Part shown: one piece after another, positions 6,702 to 14,233 of the stretch
Numbering within the stretch: the first letter of the stretch is position 1
How the letters are laid out: every line of letters starts with the position of its first letter
Assembly: GCF_018860565.1 (NCBI RefSeq)
Contig: NZ_JAHKPS010000022.1
Span: 485,195-549,194 of the forward strand
From: Winogradskyella psychrotolerans
Lineage (GTDB): Bacteria > Bacteroidota > Bacteroidia > Flavobacteriales > Flavobacteriaceae
Reading direction: 5' to 3'
DNA length: 64,000 bases
Notes under the pieces: model-generated
Seen by the model: only the letters and a program-made list of their open reading frames with translations
What the model was told of the DNA's origin: nothing
Databases searched by the model: none
Translations under genes and position numbers: made by a program

Positions 6702-8914
6702 AACTTTAAGGTTACTCCTACTAAAAAGTTAGTGGTTGCTTGCGGGTAAAAACCAGCTCCTTCAATAGTTGCAATACTTCCTGGGTTAGACCAGCTGTCA
6801 TCATACGTGTAATAATAGCCATTAGACACATATTTTACATTGAAAATATTATTGACTAAACCTGAAAATACAATAGCATCAAAAACAGATGCTGTTTTTA
6901 AAGTATAATTAATGTTGAAATCGTTAATAAAGAAACTGTCTAGCTTTGATAAGTCTGCTTCAGTATTACTCATAAATTGTTCGCCAACATATTTACTTAA
7001 TAAAGACATTTGTAGATTCTCAATAGGTTGAAAAACGATGGCATTAGCCGCAACAAAACTTGGTGAAAATGAAATGTCTGTATTGTTTAAATTTTGTGAT
7101 TCTCCATCAAAAGAGAAGCTTAACTCATCTACTTTATTAGCGCTGATTGTCATATTTGGTTGTAGGGTTAATTTAGACGTTATAGGAACAATGGCTTCTA
7201 GTTCCAAACCTATACGGTAACTCTTATCTACATTTTGTCTTATAGGATTTCCTACATCATCAGATTCTCCGGTGAGTACTAACTGATCTTTGTAAAACAT
7301 AAAGTATGTGTTTGCACTAAAGTTAAAATTGTTCTTTTTATGTCTCCAGCCTAATTCAAAATCATTAAGCTGCTCTGGTTTTATACTTTGATCAACTTCA
7401 AAATCGGTTCGGTTTGGTTCTCTGTTGGCTCTAGCATAAGAGAAGTAGAGGTCATTGTTAGTATTTAAAGAATAGGTGATTCCAGCTTTTGGGTTAAAAA
7501 ATGTAAAATCTTTATCTACAGCAAACTCTACAAGATCAGACGTTGTACCCGTTGTTTTGTAAGTAACATTTCTAACTTGTAAATCTCCGTATAAACTTAT
7601 TTTTTCGTTGAGTCTATAATTGGCTTTAGTAAACATAGATAAATCGTTTTTTATACTATTTCCATCATAATAACGATCTCTAATTTCAGTTTGACTAGCG
7701 TATTCTGCCCAAATCACTTCACCAAAATGGTCACCATCGTAATGACTATAAGAACCACCAAAAATTAAATTAAGATTGTCGTCTTTATAGCTAGCGTTAG
7801 CATTGATAACATAAAAATCATTGTCTAACCAGCGTCTTCTAATTAAATCGGTTTCATCAATGATTTCCCCATTGAAATCTATAGGTTCAAAGCCATAATC
7901 GTCAAAGCTTTCGTCTTCTTTGTATTGTTCAAAATACCCTTGACCTTTGGTGTAGTTTAAGCCTAATGTGGTTGACCATTGGTTGTTGTAGCGCTGATTC
8001 CAATGTAATTGGTAGTGATCTTGGCTATAATTATCGACTTCATTATCGTAAAACTGTATATCACCATTATCATCGGTGTATTCACCTGCTGTATTATACG
8101 TACGGTCGTCTTTTAGTTTCTCTAAATCCTCTAAGCCATTCCAAGACTGATACGTGACTTCCTTACCACCAAAAGTGATGGCTTTAATTAAGGTGTTGTC
8201 ATCTACATAAGACCCTTGTAAAAAATAGGATTTTAAATCTGCCGAAGCACGATCAATATAACCGTCTGAGGCAATATTAGACAGACGACCAGCAATTTCA
8301 ATGTGGTCATTGATTAGACCTGTGCTGAATTTTACAGTATGTTTTCTCGTGTTATAACTTCCAAAAGAATTTGCAATTTCCCCTGAAGCTTCATTTGAAA
8401 CGGCATCGGTTAACACATTAATACTAGCTCCAAAAGCACCAGAACCATTGGTAGAGGTCCCCACACCACGTTGTAATTGTAGACTTTCTGTTGAAGAGGC
8501 AAAATCTCCTAAATTAACCCAAAACGTTCCTAATGATTCCGCATCATTATACGGAATACCGTTGATAGTAATATTGGTAGATTGCGAGCTTACACCACGA
8601 ACTCTAATACCAGTGTAACCAATTCCGGCACCCGCATCCGTAGTCGTTACTACCGAAGGTAAGAAGTTCAATAACATCGGAATGTCTTGTCCTAAGTTAC
8701 GTTTAGCTAAAGCTTCTTTGGTCACATTAGAATGCGTAATTGGCGATTTAGCATCAACCCTGACAGCTCTTACTAGAACTTCGTCTAGTTTTTCAACTTT
8801 AGTAGAGTCTTGTTGTTTTTCTTGTCCATAAACTGAACAAATACCTAAAAATGCAATTGAAAGTGTTAATCTCTGCCTACTTTTTTTTGAGAGATTGTTG
8901 AATAAAATTTTCAT
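6698..8914 (-). CDS. TonB-dependent outer-membrane receptor under TPP riboswitch control
   Basis: A 738-residue receptor. A signal peptide (about residues 1-30, ending at VYGQ) is followed by a plug domain (about 40-170: RNLGQDIPMLLNFLPSVV, then GIRVRGVSSQSTNITINGIPYND, then LQRGVGTSTNGSGAFGASI). A 22-strand-type barrel follows, ending in a terminal Phe (GVTLKF). There is no CarboxypepD-like N-terminal extension. It takes up a substrate across the outer membrane with energy from TonB-ExbBD. The 5' leader carries a TPP riboswitch (9117-9200), which points to thiamine or a thiamine precursor as substrate. This matches the Omr1-type receptors predicted in Bacteroidota by comparative genomics. 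The substrate is inferred from the riboswitch, not from the protein. Confidence 0.92.
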   Translation of the reverse strand: MKILFNNLSKKSRQRLTLSIAFLGICSVYGQEKQQDSTKVEKLDEVLVRAVRVDAKSPITHSNVTKEALAKRNLGQDIPMLLNFLPSVVTTTDAGAGIGYTGIRVRGVSSQSTNITINGIPYNDAESLGTFWVNLGDFASSTESLQLQRGVGTSTNGSGAFGASINVLTDAVSNEASGEIANSFGSYNTRKHTVKFSTGLINDHIEIAGRLSNIASDGYIDRASADLKSYFLQGSYVDDNTLIKAITFGGKEVTYQSWNGLEDLEKLKDDRTYNTAGEYTDDNGDIQFYDNEVDNYSQDHYQLHWNQRYNNQWSTTLGLNYTKGQGYFEQYKEDESFDDYGFEPIDFNGEIIDETDLIRRRWLDNDFYVINANASYKDDNLNLIFGGSYSHYDGDHFGEVIWAEYASQTEIRDRYYDGNSIKNDLSMFTKANYRLNEKISLYGDLQVRNVTYKTTGTTSDLVEFAVDKDFTFFNPKAGITYSLNTNNDLYFSYARANREPNRTDFEVDQSIKPEQLNDFELGWRHKKNNFNFSANTYFMFYKDQLVLTGESDDVGNPIRQNVDKSYRIGLELEAIVPITSKLTLQPNMTISANKVDELSFSFDGESQNLNNTDISFSPSFVAANAIVFQPIENLQMSLLSKYVGEQFMSNTEADLSKLDSFFINDFNINYTLKTASVFDAIVFSGLVNNIFNVKYVSNGYYYTYDDSWSNPGSIATIEGAGFYPQATTNFLVGVTLKF

Positions 8915-8984
8915 ACGACTATAGTATTATAATCGAATAAAAAGAGGTCATTATTCTTGGTTAATAATTAATTATTGTGAGCTT

Positions 8985-8998
8985 ATAACAGCTGTTAT
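8985..8998. repeat. 14-base palindrome in the TonB receptor leader
   Basis: ATAACAGCTGTTAT is a perfect palindrome between the TPP riboswitch and the receptor ATG. It could be part of the expression platform or a protein site; nothing else distinguishes the choices. Confidence 0.3.
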
Positions 8999-9116
8999 TT
9001 GGCCTTGTTATTTCTTATTTTGAATTTTTTTGCGCAGCATTAGGCGATATTAAATTCAGAAGTAAAAAATAAACATTGAAAACCTTATAGCACCTGCCAA
9101 AAACATCCAAAAAGGA

Positions 9117-9200
9117 CATTTTCTTTGCGCTCGTTTCCTAAACAGCATTACCTGTTCTAGGTTCAATGGGTATGATCTCAGCCACTTATTGGCACCCCTT
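9117..9200 (-). promoter_or_regulatory. TPP riboswitch (THI element)
   Basis: Read on the minus strand, the conserved blocks occur in order. First is GGGGTGCC (9198-9191), then GGCTGAGA with its ATCATACCC continuation (around 9182-9168), then TTGAACCT (around 9165-9158), then ACAGGTAATGCTGTTTAGGAAACGAG (around 9153-9128). CTGAGA and the TAATGC...GGAAA parts are the pyrimidine- and pyrophosphate-binding cores of thiamine-pyrophosphate aptamers. It is transcribed from a -7 element at 9215-9222 and lies about 200 bases before the TonB receptor ATG. High TPP should reduce receptor expression. I do not see a clean terminator in the 200-base platform, so translational control is possible. Confidence 0.93.
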
Positions 9201-9214
9201 TATTGAGAACGCGG

Positions 9215-9222
9215 CAAAGATA
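9215..9222 (-). promoter_or_regulatory. Promoter -7 element of the riboswitch-receptor transcript
   Basis: The minus strand has TATCTTTG, an exact match to TAnnTTTG. The predicted start near 9209 lies directly before the riboswitch P1 region, as expected. The rest of the 8915-9347 gap holds a run of 13 T at about 9258-9270 and no gene. Confidence 0.6.
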
Positions 9223-9347
9223 TAACGGATTTTAGAATTACTAATGACGAATTTTGATTTTTTTTTTTTTGACACAAAAACGTCGGGTAAGATGGTGTAA
9301 ACGTAAAGCTTTGAGGTTCTAATATTTTAGTGGAAAGGATTGAGCGT

Positions 9348-9752
9348 TTACTCAAGTGTTGGAGGCTTCCGATTTGCTTTTTTATCAGCATGGATACGCT
9401 TATTTTTTAAGCGTTTCTTTTTAACGCCTCTAGGAATTCTTGTTGGAATACGTATTTTCTCTTCTTTTAAACCTTCTTCAATCAATTCTATAAAGCGTTG
9501 TGTGACTAAAGCTTTGTTTCTAAATTGGCTTCGGCTTTCATCGCAAGCTAAAATTAAAATACCATCCTTTGTTAATCTATTGCTGAAGAATTCTGAAAGC
9601 TTTTGTTGCGTTTCTTGGTTAAAAACAGATGTGTTTTTGAGATCGAAGTATAATTCGGCTTTAGAAGACACCTTATTTACATGTTGTCCTCCGCTTCCCG
9701 AGCTTCGAACGTATTTATAGGTTAATTCAGATTTAAGTAAGGTTACATCCAC
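9348..9752 (-). CDS. arfB: Alternative ribosome-rescue factor / peptidyl-tRNA hydrolase ArfB
   Basis: A 134-residue release-factor-like protein. The catalytic GGQ motif is present (SSGSGGQHVNKVSSK, about residues 17-31). The C-terminus is a basic tail (KKKRLKNKRIHADKKANRKPP) that in ArfB/YaeJ inserts into the empty mRNA channel of stalled ribosomes. It lacks the codon-recognition domains of RF1/RF2, consistent with its length. It hydrolyses peptidyl-tRNA on ribosomes lacking a stop codon. It is the last gene of the minus-strand operon and starts at the stop codon of the DUF4301 gene (shared base 9752). Confidence 0.93.
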   Translation of the reverse strand: MDVTLLKSELTYKYVRSSGSGGQHVNKVSSKAELYFDLKNTSVFNQETQQKLSEFFSNRLTKDGILILACDESRSQFRNKALVTQRFIELIEEGLKEEKIRIPTRIPRGVKKKRLKNKRIHADKKANRKPPTLE

Positions 9753-11311
9753 TATTCTTTAATTTGATGTGGTGATTTTAATAAATCGTTTACTGTTTTT
9801 ACGGGGTTAAAAGTAATAATAGGAACTTCAACAAAAATAGTATTCCAATGTGCCATACTTCCATTCCAAAGTCCAGGTAATTCTAAGGCTTTTAAATCCT
9901 TACCATTTTTAGTTTTTTGAGTTATAAAAGCGGCATTGTGATCGACATAATTTTCTAAATTAAACTTTTCACCTTTATAGTTTTTTACGCCACAAACTAA
10001 ATCTACAGGATTAAAATGCGTAGCGTTTTTAAGAATTTCTTCTTGTTTTGGATCTTTTAAATTGATTTGTGCCGACTCTACTATTTGAAGTGATTGGTTA
10101 GATTTATGATCTTTTACCCAGAAAGGACCACCACCAGGCTCCCCTTCATTTTTTACCATACCACAAATTCGAATCGGACGGTTTAGTTTTTCATGTAAGT
10201 ATTCAATTTTATAATAATCAGTATATTTTTTATACTCATCAGATATTTTAATACTTAATTCTTCCGTTATAAAATGTTCAATGGCTGCTAAATTATCTTC
10301 CGTAATGTTTTCAGAATCTAAATCGTGTAAATATTCAAATGCTTTAGATTGCAATTTTAAAAGAATTCCCGCGAGTATTTTTTTATAGGTAGCAACCTCT
10401 TCTTTATATTTATAAACAACAACATTATCTATGTTTTTAACAAAAATAATATCAGCATCGAGTGCATTTAAATTTTTTAATAAGGCTCCATGTCCAGAGG
10501 GTCTAAATAATATTGAGCCATCTTTGTCCCGAAAGGGTTTGTTGTTTAAAGTTACAGCAATTGTATCTGTTGATTTTTGTTGATATGAAAAAGAAATATC
10601 GAATTTAACACCTGTGTTTTGCTCAATATCTTGTTGGATTTTTTTAAATTCTTTTTTGAATTTGTTTTGATGATCTTCTGAAATGGTAAAATGCAACTTA
10701 GCTAAGCCGTTACTTGATGCATACAAAGCAGCTTCGTATAAATGTTCTTCAAAAGCTGTAGATATATGATTTTTTTTATACTGATGAAAAGGTAATAAGC
10801 CTTTAGGTTGATTTCCAAAATTTAATTGATCTTGATCTAGCATGGCCTTTGCAAATTGCCATACTTTTTCTGTATTAGGCAAGGTTTTAAAATCTATGTT
10901 TTTAGATTTTAACAGTTTTAAAACTTGATTGTAAAACGGAAATTTTTCCATTCCAACCATAAAAAGAGATAATTCTCTAAGGTTATTTCTATTGATGTAA
11001 GAATTGAGCGATTGCTCATTGGAATTATATTGGTTAACAAATTGAAATAGAAATTTAAACATTCTAGTTGCTGCACCAGATGCTGGAACAAATTTTAATA
11101 ACGATTTGTTGTCTTTTTCTTTTTCAAATAAGGAAATATATTCTTCAATTAAAGTATCGTTTAATACCGTAATGCCATTGTTAATAGTCGCGGCCTTTGA
11201 AATGTTTGTATACGGAATTCCAGTTTCGAAAATTTGAATCTGTTTTTTTACAACATCTAAGTTTAAATCTTTAGATTCGATTTGTTTTATGTCTTTTTTG
11301 GTAAACTTCAT
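9752..11311 (-). CDS. DUF4301 protein with nucleotidyltransferase-like motifs
   Basis: A 519-residue member of the Bacteroidota family DUF4301. No function is established to my knowledge. Three motifs recall UTP-sugar pyrophosphorylases: VPASGAATRMFK at residues 75-86 (compare the GGxGTRxG nucleotide loop), FRPSGHGALLKNLN at 269-282 (compare the PxGHGD segment), and FVKNIDN at 290-296 (compare the NxDN metal-binding loop). KGLLPFHQY at 170-178 may match the conserved lysine-proline region. It overlaps the upstream kinase gene by four bases and is adjacent to arfB. From the motifs I infer an NTP-dependent nucleotidyltransferase; the operon suggests a vitamin or nucleotide substrate. The family call is firm, the activity speculative. 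Confidence 0.85.
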   Translation of the reverse strand: MKFTKKDIKQIESKDLNLDVVKKQIQIFETGIPYTNISKAATINNGITVLNDTLIEEYISLFEKEKDNKSLLKFVPASGAATRMFKFLFQFVNQYNSNEQSLNSYINRNNLRELSLFMVGMEKFPFYNQVLKLLKSKNIDFKTLPNTEKVWQFAKAMLDQDQLNFGNQPKGLLPFHQYKKNHISTAFEEHLYEAALYASSNGLAKLHFTISEDHQNKFKKEFKKIQQDIEQNTGVKFDISFSYQQKSTDTIAVTLNNKPFRDKDGSILFRPSGHGALLKNLNALDADIIFVKNIDNVVVYKYKEEVATYKKILAGILLKLQSKAFEYLHDLDSENITEDNLAAIEHFITEELSIKISDEYKKYTDYYKIEYLHEKLNRPIRICGMVKNEGEPGGGPFWVKDHKSNQSLQIVESAQINLKDPKQEEILKNATHFNPVDLVCGVKNYKGEKFNLENYVDHNAAFITQKTKNGKDLKALELPGLWNGSMAHWNTIFVEVPIITFNPVKTVNDLLKSPHQIKE

Positions 11312-11877
11312 AATTTGTTCAATAGTAGGTTGTCAATATGTTGTATGGCAATTTTAAGACGTTTCTCTTTACTTCCTTTTAATAAAATATAAGGTTTATT
11401 ATGTGTTTTTAGAGTGGTTTCAAAAGCATTAAACATACGTTCGCGTTCATTGGGTTTGTCTCTTAGGTCATCAGCTTCCCACGGGGTGTCAATATAGGTT
11501 AAAAAGTAAATATCGTAAGAGTTTTTTAGAGCATGTGCTTCTAAAATCGGGTCACATGTTCCTGAGTAATAAACTTCGCTATAAACTTTAGTTTCAAGTA
11601 AATCGGTGTCGCAAATTAAAACAGAATCTGTTTTTTTAGCTAATTTGTTTTCGAGATTCATCTGGCCAATTGCAATGGGCAATAAATCTTTAGGTTCACA
11701 TGTTTTGCGTTCGTTGTTCCATTTATCTTGTAAATATTCACGAGCATATTCTGGCACCCAAACGGAGTTATAGTGTCTGGCTAGTTGTTGAGATAATGTT
11801 GTTTTACCTGTAGACTCTGGGCCAAATAATACTACTTTTATGCAGTTGCTAGCTTGTTGTTTAAGCTTTTTTTCCAT
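11308..11877 (-). CDS. NadR-type P-loop kinase (ribosylnicotinamide-kinase-like)
   Basis: A 189-residue ATPase resembling the C-terminal kinase domain of NadR, standing alone without the N-terminal adenylyltransferase. The Walker A loop is GPESTGKTT (residues 19-27), followed by VPEYAREYL (41-49), both strongly NadR-like. A DTD segment (about 105) would be Walker B. In NadR this domain phosphorylates nicotinamide riboside. Here it overlaps a PnuC/PnuT-type transporter gene by 40 bases, so it probably traps the imported vitamin by phosphorylation. Whether that vitamin is nicotinamide riboside or thiamine is open: the transporter favours either, and the thiamine-binding-like gene and nearby TPP riboswitch favour thiamine. 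Confidence 0.85.
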   Translation of the reverse strand: MEKKLKQQASNCIKVVLFGPESTGKTTLSQQLARHYNSVWVPEYAREYLQDKWNNERKTCEPKDLLPIAIGQMNLENKLAKKTDSVLICDTDLLETKVYSEVYYSGTCDPILEAHALKNSYDIYFLTYIDTPWEADDLRDKPNERERMFNAFETTLKTHNKPYILLKGSKEKRLKIAIQHIDNLLLNKL

Positions 11878-12470
11878 GCTAAATAACCAAATATTGCTAT
11901 AACTGTAAATCCTAAATATTGAAAACTTGTGAATGTGAATCCTTTATACAAATATAAAGGTACAGAAATCACATCGCCAATAATCCAGAAGATCCAATTT
12001 TCTATTTTTTTCCTTGCCATTAACCACATACCTACAAAAAATATAGCTGTTGTTATGGTATCTACATAAGCTACCCAGCCATTCCATTTGTCAAAGCTTT
12101 TATATACAATGAATACAAATACTAAGGTTGCTATGAATATGGCAAGGCTTAGTATTTTTTCTTTATTAGTAGTTTTTGATATTTGAGTAACGTGTGTGGC
12201 ATCTACTTTACGTGTCCATATATACCAACCATAAACACTCATACAGAAGTAGTAAGCGTTGATCATCATATCTCCAAGGAGTTCCCATTTTAGTAGTAGG
12301 TAAACAAAAATCAGCGTGCTTATCATTCCTGTTGGGAAAACAAGAAGTTTATTCTGTTTGGAATACCAAACCGATAAAAAACCAAAAATAACGGCTACAA
12401 TTTCTAAAACAATATCAGTGGTTTCATAATCAGAATATTGCGAAAAAAGAAAATCAAAAATGTGGTTCAT
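11838..12470 (-). CDS. PnuC-family vitamin transporter (PnuC or PnuT)
   Basis: A 210-residue inner-membrane protein with about seven transmembrane segments and the YGWYIW signature near residue 80 that marks the PnuC family. These carriers facilitate diffusion of nicotinamide riboside (PnuC), thiamine (PnuT) or riboflavin (PnuX), with trapping by a cognate kinase. Its start overlaps the end of the thiamine-binding-like gene by 17 bases and its end overlaps the kinase gene by 40, so translation of the three is coupled. Bacteroidota PnuT genes are typically found near TPP riboswitches, and one lies about 2.6 kb downstream, though in a separate transcript. I favour thiamine but cannot exclude nicotinamide riboside. 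Confidence 0.88.
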   Translation of the reverse strand: MNHIFDFLFSQYSDYETTDIVLEIVAVIFGFLSVWYSKQNKLLVFPTGMISTLIFVYLLLKWELLGDMMINAYYFCMSVYGWYIWTRKVDATHVTQISKTTNKEKILSLAIFIATLVFVFIVYKSFDKWNGWVAYVDTITTAIFFVGMWLMARKKIENWIFWIIGDVISVPLYLYKGFTFTSFQYLGFTVIAIFGYLAWKKSLNNKLATA

Positions 12471-12714
12471 AGTCGCTTCGGTCTGTTTTTACAATTTTCA
12501 TTTGTAATACGGCAATATCAATTTCTGAAAATGAACGTTTTATTTCTTGAGTTAAAAACGGCATTAATGTATCGTAATTACCATAAATTTGAGTACTCAA
12601 AGGGTTTTCTAAAACCGTGAATTCTGAAGCTCGTAAGTGTTTTATAAAATCAATAATATGAGGTTCGTAATCGTCTTTTAATGGAGATAATTGTAATTCG
12701 ATGGATATTTTCAT
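12454..12714 (-). CDS. Small thiamine-binding-like protein (YkoF/MTH1187 type)
   Basis: An 86-residue cytoplasmic protein. The pattern of an N-terminal beta strand with SxPL, a helix FIKHLRASEF, then LSTQIYGNYDTLMPFLTQEI matches the MTH1187/YkoF fold (thiamine-binding protein family), whose members bind thiamine or hydroxymethylpyrimidine as dimers. The conserved STxIxGxxD core is visible around residues 40-49. It lies directly before the PnuC/PnuT-type gene with a 17-base overlap, fitting a role in handling the imported vitamin. The match is by eye on a short protein, so the ligand is tentative. Confidence 0.68.
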   Translation of the reverse strand: MKISIELQLSPLKDDYEPHIIDFIKHLRASEFTVLENPLSTQIYGNYDTLMPFLTQEIKRSFSEIDIAVLQMKIVKTDRSDYEPHF

Positions 12715-12735
12715 TGTCCTTGTCTTAACTATTTA

Positions 12736-13476
12736 TTAGTTGTGTATTTGCTGTTTTTTCAATTTATCAAAAAAGGCTTCGTTATCTTCAAACGCAGTTC
12801 CAATGACGACGATATCTGCTCCTGATTTGTAGGCCGCTTCTATTTCTGTTTTGGTTCTTATACCTCCACCAACGATTAGAGGGATGTTTAATTGTTGTTT
12901 AACTTCGGAAATAATATGAGGCTCAATAGCATGTGTTGCGCCACTACCAGCTTCGAGATAGATAAGTTTCATGCCTAATAATTCTCCTGCTTTTGCGGTA
13001 TCTTTAATGGTTTGAAGGTCTTTTCGTTGTATGGGTTTTGTTTCACTTACACGTTGTACGGCCGTTTCTTTTCCATTTTCAATAAGCAAATAACCTGTTG
13101 GAATAATTTCAAGATTGGTCTTGGCCAGTTTTGAAACAGCTTCGACTTGTTTTCCTATTAAATAATCAGGATTTCGACCAGAAATTAAGGATAAAAATAA
13201 GATTCCATCGGCTTTGTCTGTTATTTGAATGACGTCACCAGGAAATAAAACTACTGGTAGATTGGTGTATTTTTTTACCTCAATAACTAAGGAGTCTGTT
13301 AAGCCTTCATCAACTTCACTTCCTCCAACAAAAATATGAGTTGCTATCGATTGGTTTACTTTAGAGATAAAACGAGAAGCATCATTAAGATTCATCTTAT
13401 CAGGATCAATCAAAACGGCTAATAATTTTTCATCTTTAGCTTTTGAAGCGGTTATATTTTTATAAATACTATTCAT
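12736..13476 (-). CDS. Geranylgeranylglyceryl/heptaprenylglyceryl phosphate synthase
   Basis: A 246-residue TIM-barrel prenyltransferase of the GGGPS/PcrB family. It joins a polyprenyl diphosphate to sn-glycerol-1-phosphate, forming an ether lipid precursor. Signatures are AVLIDPDKMN near residue 21, FVGGSEV (about 49-55), YLEAGSGA (about 168-175) and the phosphate-binding VGGGIRT followed by VIGTAFE. I start it at the ATG at 13476, which overlaps the stop of the upstream gene by one base (TAATG); an upstream start at 13497 would add seven residues inside that gene. Bacteroidota carry such bacterial homologues; the physiological product is not well defined. Confidence 0.9.
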   Translation of the reverse strand: MNSIYKNITASKAKDEKLLAVLIDPDKMNLNDASRFISKVNQSIATHIFVGGSEVDEGLTDSLVIEVKKYTNLPVVLFPGDVIQITDKADGILFLSLISGRNPDYLIGKQVEAVSKLAKTNLEIIPTGYLLIENGKETAVQRVSETKPIQRKDLQTIKDTAKAGELLGMKLIYLEAGSGATHAIEPHIISEVKQQLNIPLIVGGGIRTKTEIEAAYKSGADIVVIGTAFEDNEAFFDKLKKQQIHN

Positions 13477-14102
13477 TAAGGAATGACATAAGCACAAGTA
13501 AAACCTTCAAATTCTAAAAACGCTGTATGGTATCTATATTTTTTGTTTTTATAATCTATCCACGCTACTGTGCAACCATCTTCTAGCATAAACGGGATGA
13601 CTAAAAAATGGTCTTTAAATAACATGCCAGGAGTAGCAAAAAGTTTGTAAAGGGATTCTTTTATTCCCCAAATGACGGTAAGTTTATTAATATAATCTTC
13701 GTCCGTAGGTTTTACATAATTAGATTCATAATCGACAAACTTATGTGCAATAATTCCTATCTTTTCACGCTGTTTTTCAATATCAATACCAACTTCAGCA
13801 TCACTTATAATGACTCCAGAAAATGTAAATGAATGTGTTATAGAAATGTGTTTACCATCTTTAAGATGCGGTTTTCCGTTTTCGTCATAATATAAATCCT
13901 GATCTGTGTATCCAAACTCGTGCAATAAATGTCTAACGCTTAAAAAACCACGTTGATGTAACTCACTTTTCATGCTTAACACACGTTGTAAACTTTGTGG
14001 TTTTAAATCTAAGGGTTGAAATAATGCGTCGTAAGATTCTTCAATCTTCCAGATTTTAACAGTAGTTTGTGAATTTACACTAATGGATTTGTATAGTGGC
14101 AT
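13476..14102 (-). CDS. 4'-phosphopantetheinyl transferase superfamily protein
   Basis: A 208-residue Sfp/AcpT-type enzyme. It moves the phosphopantetheine arm of CoA onto a serine of a carrier protein. The two magnesium- and CoA-binding signatures are seen: GIDIE at residues 105-109 and WGIKESLYK at 145-153. The length is typical of the Sfp branch, not the 120-residue AcpS branch. It is the first gene of a seven-gene minus-strand operon and shares one base with the next gene. The carrier protein it serves is not in this window. Confidence 0.88.
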   Translation of the reverse strand: MPLYKSISVNSQTTVKIWKIEESYDALFQPLDLKPQSLQRVLSMKSELHQRGFLSVRHLLHEFGYTDQDLYYDENGKPHLKDGKHISITHSFTFSGVIISDAEVGIDIEKQREKIGIIAHKFVDYESNYVKPTDEDYINKLTVIWGIKESLYKLFATPGMLFKDHFLVIPFMLEDGCTVAWIDYKNKKYRYHTAFLEFEGFTCAYVIP

Positions 14103-14125
14103 TTAGAATTATGAATGTTATTGAT

Positions 14126-14133
14126 TATCTTTG
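14126..14133 (+). promoter_or_regulatory. Promoter -7 element of ahcY
   Basis: TATCTTTG matches TAnnTTTG exactly. The predicted start near 14139 gives a leader of about 95 bases, which opens with a small CGCC-TAA-GGCG hairpin and later contains TTAAC/GTTAA. I could not match the leader to a known SAH or SAM riboswitch. Confidence 0.55.
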
Positions 14134-14233
14134 CATCGCCTAAGGCGGATTAAGCGTTTTTTAGATAAGCGAATTTAACTATTTAAGTGTTAACCCCAAA
14201 GGTGTTTCAAAATATATAAACAAAGAAAATAAT

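Noticed and set aside
9258..9270. Run of 13 T on the plus strand taken as a terminator
   Set aside because: No stem precedes it on the plus strand, and on the minus strand it is a run of A.
9200..9391. Open frame of 63 codons upstream of the TPP riboswitch
   Set aside because: It overlaps the arfB 3' end and the promoter of the riboswitch transcript, with low-complexity residues.
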